Shown here: positions 5,526 to 7,621 of the stretch, piece by piece
How positions within the stretch are numbered: the first letter of the stretch is position 1
How the letters are laid out: each line of letters opens with the position of its first letter
Assembly: GCA_018902765.1 (NCBI GenBank)
Contig: JAHIQC010000303.1
Coordinates: forward strand, 1-7,621
Source: Actinomycetota bacterium
GTDB lineage: Bacteria > Actinomycetota > Coriobacteriia > Anaerosomatales > JAHIQC01
Direction of reading: 5' to 3'
DNA length: 7,621 nt
The notes under the pieces: generated by a model
Told to the model about the DNA's origin: nothing
The model's database searches: none
Seen by the model: the letters and a program-made list of their open reading frames with translations, nothing else
Made by a program: the position numbers and the translations under genes

Positions 5526-6313
5526 CACCAGCTCACCACCATGGCAGCGGCGAATAGCACGATCATCTCGGTCACCAGCACGCTTGCACCCAGCACGTCG
5601 CCGGTGACGCCACCGACACGCTGCGCGCATAGGTGCGGAACAACAGCCGCGACCACGAATGCGAAGCCTGACCATACCCAGCCGGCGACGCCATGCTCGT
5701 AGCCCATGGACGCGGCGGCGATTCCTAAGGCAAAGGTCGCGATAACGATCTCGATCACACCCGGTGAGCCCATGACGCACGCGCCCAGACCGTCGGGCCT
5801 AGCCGGGGTTCCCAGCCACGAACCGAACGTCGCTGCCATCCGCGCAAAAACGGGGGCCGCAAAGAGCGCGATCCCGAATCCCACGTGTGTGAGCAGAGTC
5901 GAGACACATACGACCTGCATCACGGCAACGAGCACGACTGTCGCGACACCGAAAGCGCCAACGTGGGAGTCCGCCATGATTTCAAGTCTGCGCGCCTTGT
6001 CAGCGCCACCCCACCATGCGTCACCGAGATCGGCCAAGCCGTCCCAGTGCAAGAATCGCGTGAGTACCGCGCTGATTCCCACAACGAGGGTCGCCAGCGG
6101 CCACGCCGCACGCGAAAGAAACTCCCCATCGCCAAGAGCCACGCTCACCGAGTTGAGAATGACGAGCAGACTCAGAACCACGGAGCCGATGAACAGCCCC
6201 ACCCAAGGAAACCATGCGCTCGCCCGCGAGGTCGGCTTGTGCGCGCCGGAATCGGGAACAGGCAGAACCGTCATGAGCGCGAAAGCGTCGGCCATGTCGC
6301 GCGCGCGGCCCAT
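5525..6313 (-). CDS. cobS: Adenosylcobinamide-GDP ribazoletransferase (cobalamin synthase)
   Basis: Integral membrane enzyme that joins adenosyl-GDP-cobinamide to alpha-ribazole (or its 5'-phosphate), completing the cobalamin skeleton and releasing GMP. The protein has 262 residues, normal for the family. Diagnostic motifs: HWDGLADLGDAWWGG (89-103, the Asp-rich site usually written HxDGLADTADG), MADSHVGAFG (113-122) and GGVTGDVLGASVLVTE (234-249). Hydrophobic stretches near 35-60, 70-88, 120-140, 145-162, 185-203, 210-228 and 243-260 fit a polytopic membrane protein. The MTVLPVP segment near residue 14 is the usual N-terminal LTxLPVP feature. The ATG at 6313 lies 2 bases after the cobT stop, with GGAG 8 bases upstream. 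Met7 is a possible alternative start. The TGA stop shares its A with the cobC ATG. Confidence 0.97.
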   Translation of the reverse strand: MGRARDMADAFALMTVLPVPDSGAHKPTSRASAWFPWVGLFIGSVVLSLLVILNSVSVALGDGEFLSRAAWPLATLVVGISAVLTRFLHWDGLADLGDAWWGGADKARRLEIMADSHVGAFGVATVVLVAVMQVVCVSTLLTHVGFGIALFAAPVFARMAATFGSWLGTPARPDGLGACVMGSPGVIEIVIATFALGIAAASMGYEHGVAGWVWSGFAFVVAAVVPHLCAQRVGGVTGDVLGASVLVTEMIVLFAAAMVVSW

Positions 6314-6315
6314 CT

Positions 6316-7398
6316 CTACTGCTCCGAGCCCGAAACACTCGCCTCAGCGAACGTGGCCATGCCCGAGATCATCTTGCATGCCGCATCCACGATGCCCATA
6401 GCCAGCGCCGCACCCGTGCCCTCGCCCAGGCGCATGTCCATCTCCAGAATCGGTTCGAGGCCCAAAGCCTCCAGCACGATCGCATGCCCGGGTTCTACCG
6501 AAAGGTGCGAAGGGAAGACGTAGTCGATGCATGCGGGACACATGCGAATCGCGCACAGTGTGGCTGCGCCCGAAATGAAGCCGTCAGCGATCACGCACAC
6601 GCCTTGTTCGGCGGCACCGATAACGACTCCGGCAAGCGCCGCTATCTCAAGGCCACCCACAGCCGCCAAGACGCCCAACGGGTCTGCCTGGGGAGAACCG
6701 TCGGCGACGATGTTGTTGATCGCAAGCGCGCGCCTGACCACGTCGGCCTTGCGGGCCACACCCTCGTCGTCAAGGCCGGTCCCGCGTCCTACGACACGCG
6801 AGACCTCCGCGCCGGTGAACGCCGCCGTGAGTGCCGCCGATGGTGTCGTGTTCCCGATACCCATCTCACCGGTGCCCAGAAGGTCGTAGCCCTCCGAGAC
6901 CAGATCGCGAGCAGCCGAAACGCCAACAAGAACCGCCTGAGCGGCCTCGGACCGTGTCATCGCGGGCCCGAGTGCCATGTTGGCCGTTCCCGCAGCCACC
7001 TTTTGTACGCGCACGCCGGGAAGATGAGAGACATCGCTCAGCACGCCTACATCGAAAAGCCTCAAGTCAGCACCGACGCTGCCTGCGATCTGGTTGATCG
7101 CAGCACCGCCCGCCACGAAGTTCGCCATCATCTGCCACGTCACATCTTGAGGAAACGGCGAGACGCCCTCGGCCACCACCCCGTGGTCGCCGGCGGCAAG
7201 CACGATCGCCTTTCGATCCACAGACGGGTGGTCGGTGCCCTGTACGCGTGCGACACGCGCCGCCAGGGTCTCGAGTTTGCCCAAGGAACGCGGGGGTTTG
7301 GTCAACTGGTCGAGGCGATCCCATGCCGCTTGCTCTTGGGCAGGATCGGTCGGACGAATGCCGCCGATGATCTCAGACAGCACATCTTCGTAGCTCAT
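6316..7398 (-). CDS. cobT: Nicotinate-nucleotide--dimethylbenzimidazole phosphoribosyltransferase
   Basis: Cytosolic enzyme that transfers phosphoribose from nicotinate mononucleotide to the lower-ligand base, giving alpha-ribazole 5'-phosphate. The protein has 360 residues, the normal family length. Motifs seen in order: LTKPPRSLGKLE (32-43), GDHGVVAEGVSPFPQDVT (70-87), GEMGIGNTTPSAAL (177-190), the SHLSVEPGH stretch (297-305) and LGEGTGAAL (324-332). E326 in the last motif matches the catalytic glutamate of Salmonella CobT (Glu317). Position 37 is Arg, where the signature usually has Gly (KPxGSLG). I chose the ATG at 7398 because AAAGG lies 6 bases upstream and the start forms ATGA with the cobU stop. 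A longer reading up to 7458 would run into cobU. cobS follows after 2 bases. The sequence does not show which lower-ligand base is used. Confidence 0.97.
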   Translation of the reverse strand: MSYEDVLSEIIGGIRPTDPAQEQAAWDRLDQLTKPPRSLGKLETLAARVARVQGTDHPSVDRKAIVLAAGDHGVVAEGVSPFPQDVTWQMMANFVAGGAAINQIAGSVGADLRLFDVGVLSDVSHLPGVRVQKVAAGTANMALGPAMTRSEAAQAVLVGVSAARDLVSEGYDLLGTGEMGIGNTTPSAALTAAFTGAEVSRVVGRGTGLDDEGVARKADVVRRALAINNIVADGSPQADPLGVLAAVGGLEIAALAGVVIGAAEQGVCVIADGFISGAATLCAIRMCPACIDYVFPSHLSVEPGHAIVLEALGLEPILEMDMRLGEGTGAALAMGIVDAACKMISGMATFAEASVSGSEQ

Positions 7399-7621
7399 TC
7401 GCAACCTTTCGGACGGGGCCAGCGCGCACGCTGAGGCAGATCGGATAGTTCGATGCAACGTCCGGCCACGACAAGGTACGCCGCGTCGGATCTATCGATG
7501 AGCGAGCGGTTCGCGCGCCCTAGTACATCTCTGAACACGCGCCCTGACGCATATGCGGGCACGACGCCGTCTCCGACCTCGTTGGTCACGACGACGGTGT
7601 GGTCCCACCGGCGCAGAATCC
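7395..7621 (-). CDS. cobU: Adenosylcobinamide kinase / adenosylcobinamide-phosphate guanylyltransferase, C-terminal part
   Basis: Bifunctional enzyme of cobalamin nucleotide-loop assembly. By family knowledge it phosphorylates adenosylcobinamide and then transfers GMP to give adenosyl-GDP-cobinamide. Only the last 74 codons are in the window. The N-terminal P-loop and the guanylylated histidine would lie beyond base 7621. The visible part has the family signature VTNEVGDGVVP, which begins 10 residues after the first complete codon. It is followed by an FRDVLGRANRSL helix and the closing YLVVAG strand, matching the usual C-terminus of CobU. A short basic tail (RARWPRPKG) follows the strand. 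The TGA stop overlaps the cobT ATG as ATGA, which argues for translational coupling. The conserved C-terminus makes the call firm, but the start and integrity of the gene cannot be judged here. Confidence 0.93.
   Translation of the reverse strand, partial: ILRRWDHTVVVTNEVGDGVVPAYASGRVFRDVLGRANRSLIDRSDAAYLVVAGRCIELSDLPQRARWPRPKGCE

Noticed and set aside
5526..5780. Longer N-terminus for cobC starting at 5780
   Set aside because: The added 85 residues are Arg/Cys-rich, overlap cobS out of frame and have no family counterpart.
5706..7434. Long plus-strand open frames at 5706-6401, 5885-6523 and 6484-7434
   Set aside because: They are antisense to cobS and cobT, overlap one another, lack ribosome sites I can recognise and give low-complexity products. 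They are reverse-strand shadows.
1..7621. Mobile elements, CRISPR arrays, tRNA or rRNA genes
   Set aside because: No transposase or integrase, no regularly spaced direct repeats and no tRNA or rRNA signature seen. The window is almost fully covered by known biosynthetic genes.

Overview
The window comes from a GC-rich bacterium. All nine genes lie on the minus strand, so the window is read from high to low coordinates. Gene content and order suggest a high-GC Gram-positive lineage: a Thermotoga/Bacillus-type DAHP synthase with an N-terminal regulatory domain, a Bacillus-type EPSP synthase, a TyrA with a C-terminal ACT domain, and an aroA-cmk junction. An actinobacterial or coriobacterial relative is my best guess, but the sequence alone does not settle the taxon.

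First block (7621 to 4935): the nucleotide-loop assembly genes of cobalamin synthesis, cobU (C-terminal part only), cobT, cobS and cobC. They are packed with a 4-base ATGA overlap, a 2-base gap and a 1-base TGATG overlap, so they look like one translationally coupled operon. CobU activates adenosylcobinamide with GTP. CobT makes alpha-ribazole phosphate, CobS joins the two halves in the membrane, and CobC removes the 5'-phosphate.

Junction (4934 to 4836): 99 bases. On the minus strand it holds a small hairpin just after cobC, a plausible sigma70-type promoter (TTGCCC, 17 bases, GACAAT), a 17-base palindrome over the -10 box, a strong GC hairpin in the predicted leader, and a GGAGG ribosome binding site for the GTG start of hisC.

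Second block (4835 to 1): hisC, aroF, tyrA, aroA and the first 28 codons of cmk. AroF starts the shikimate pathway, AroA makes EPSP (the chorismate precursor), TyrA oxidises prephenate, and the HisC-family aminotransferase probably supplies the transamination for tyrosine and phenylalanine (and possibly histidine). This resembles the aromatic end of the Bacillus subtilis trp-hisC-tyrA-aroE supraoperon. Both AroF and TyrA carry recognisable allosteric domains. The 105-base aroA-cmk gap holds a stem-loop and a weak -10-like sequence.

There is no mobile element, CRISPR array, tRNA, rRNA or gene-free stretch over 300 bases. I see no convincing undescribed system. The region is well-conserved biosynthetic metabolism, and the points worth checking are the hisC leader/promoter architecture and the specificity of the aminotransferase.
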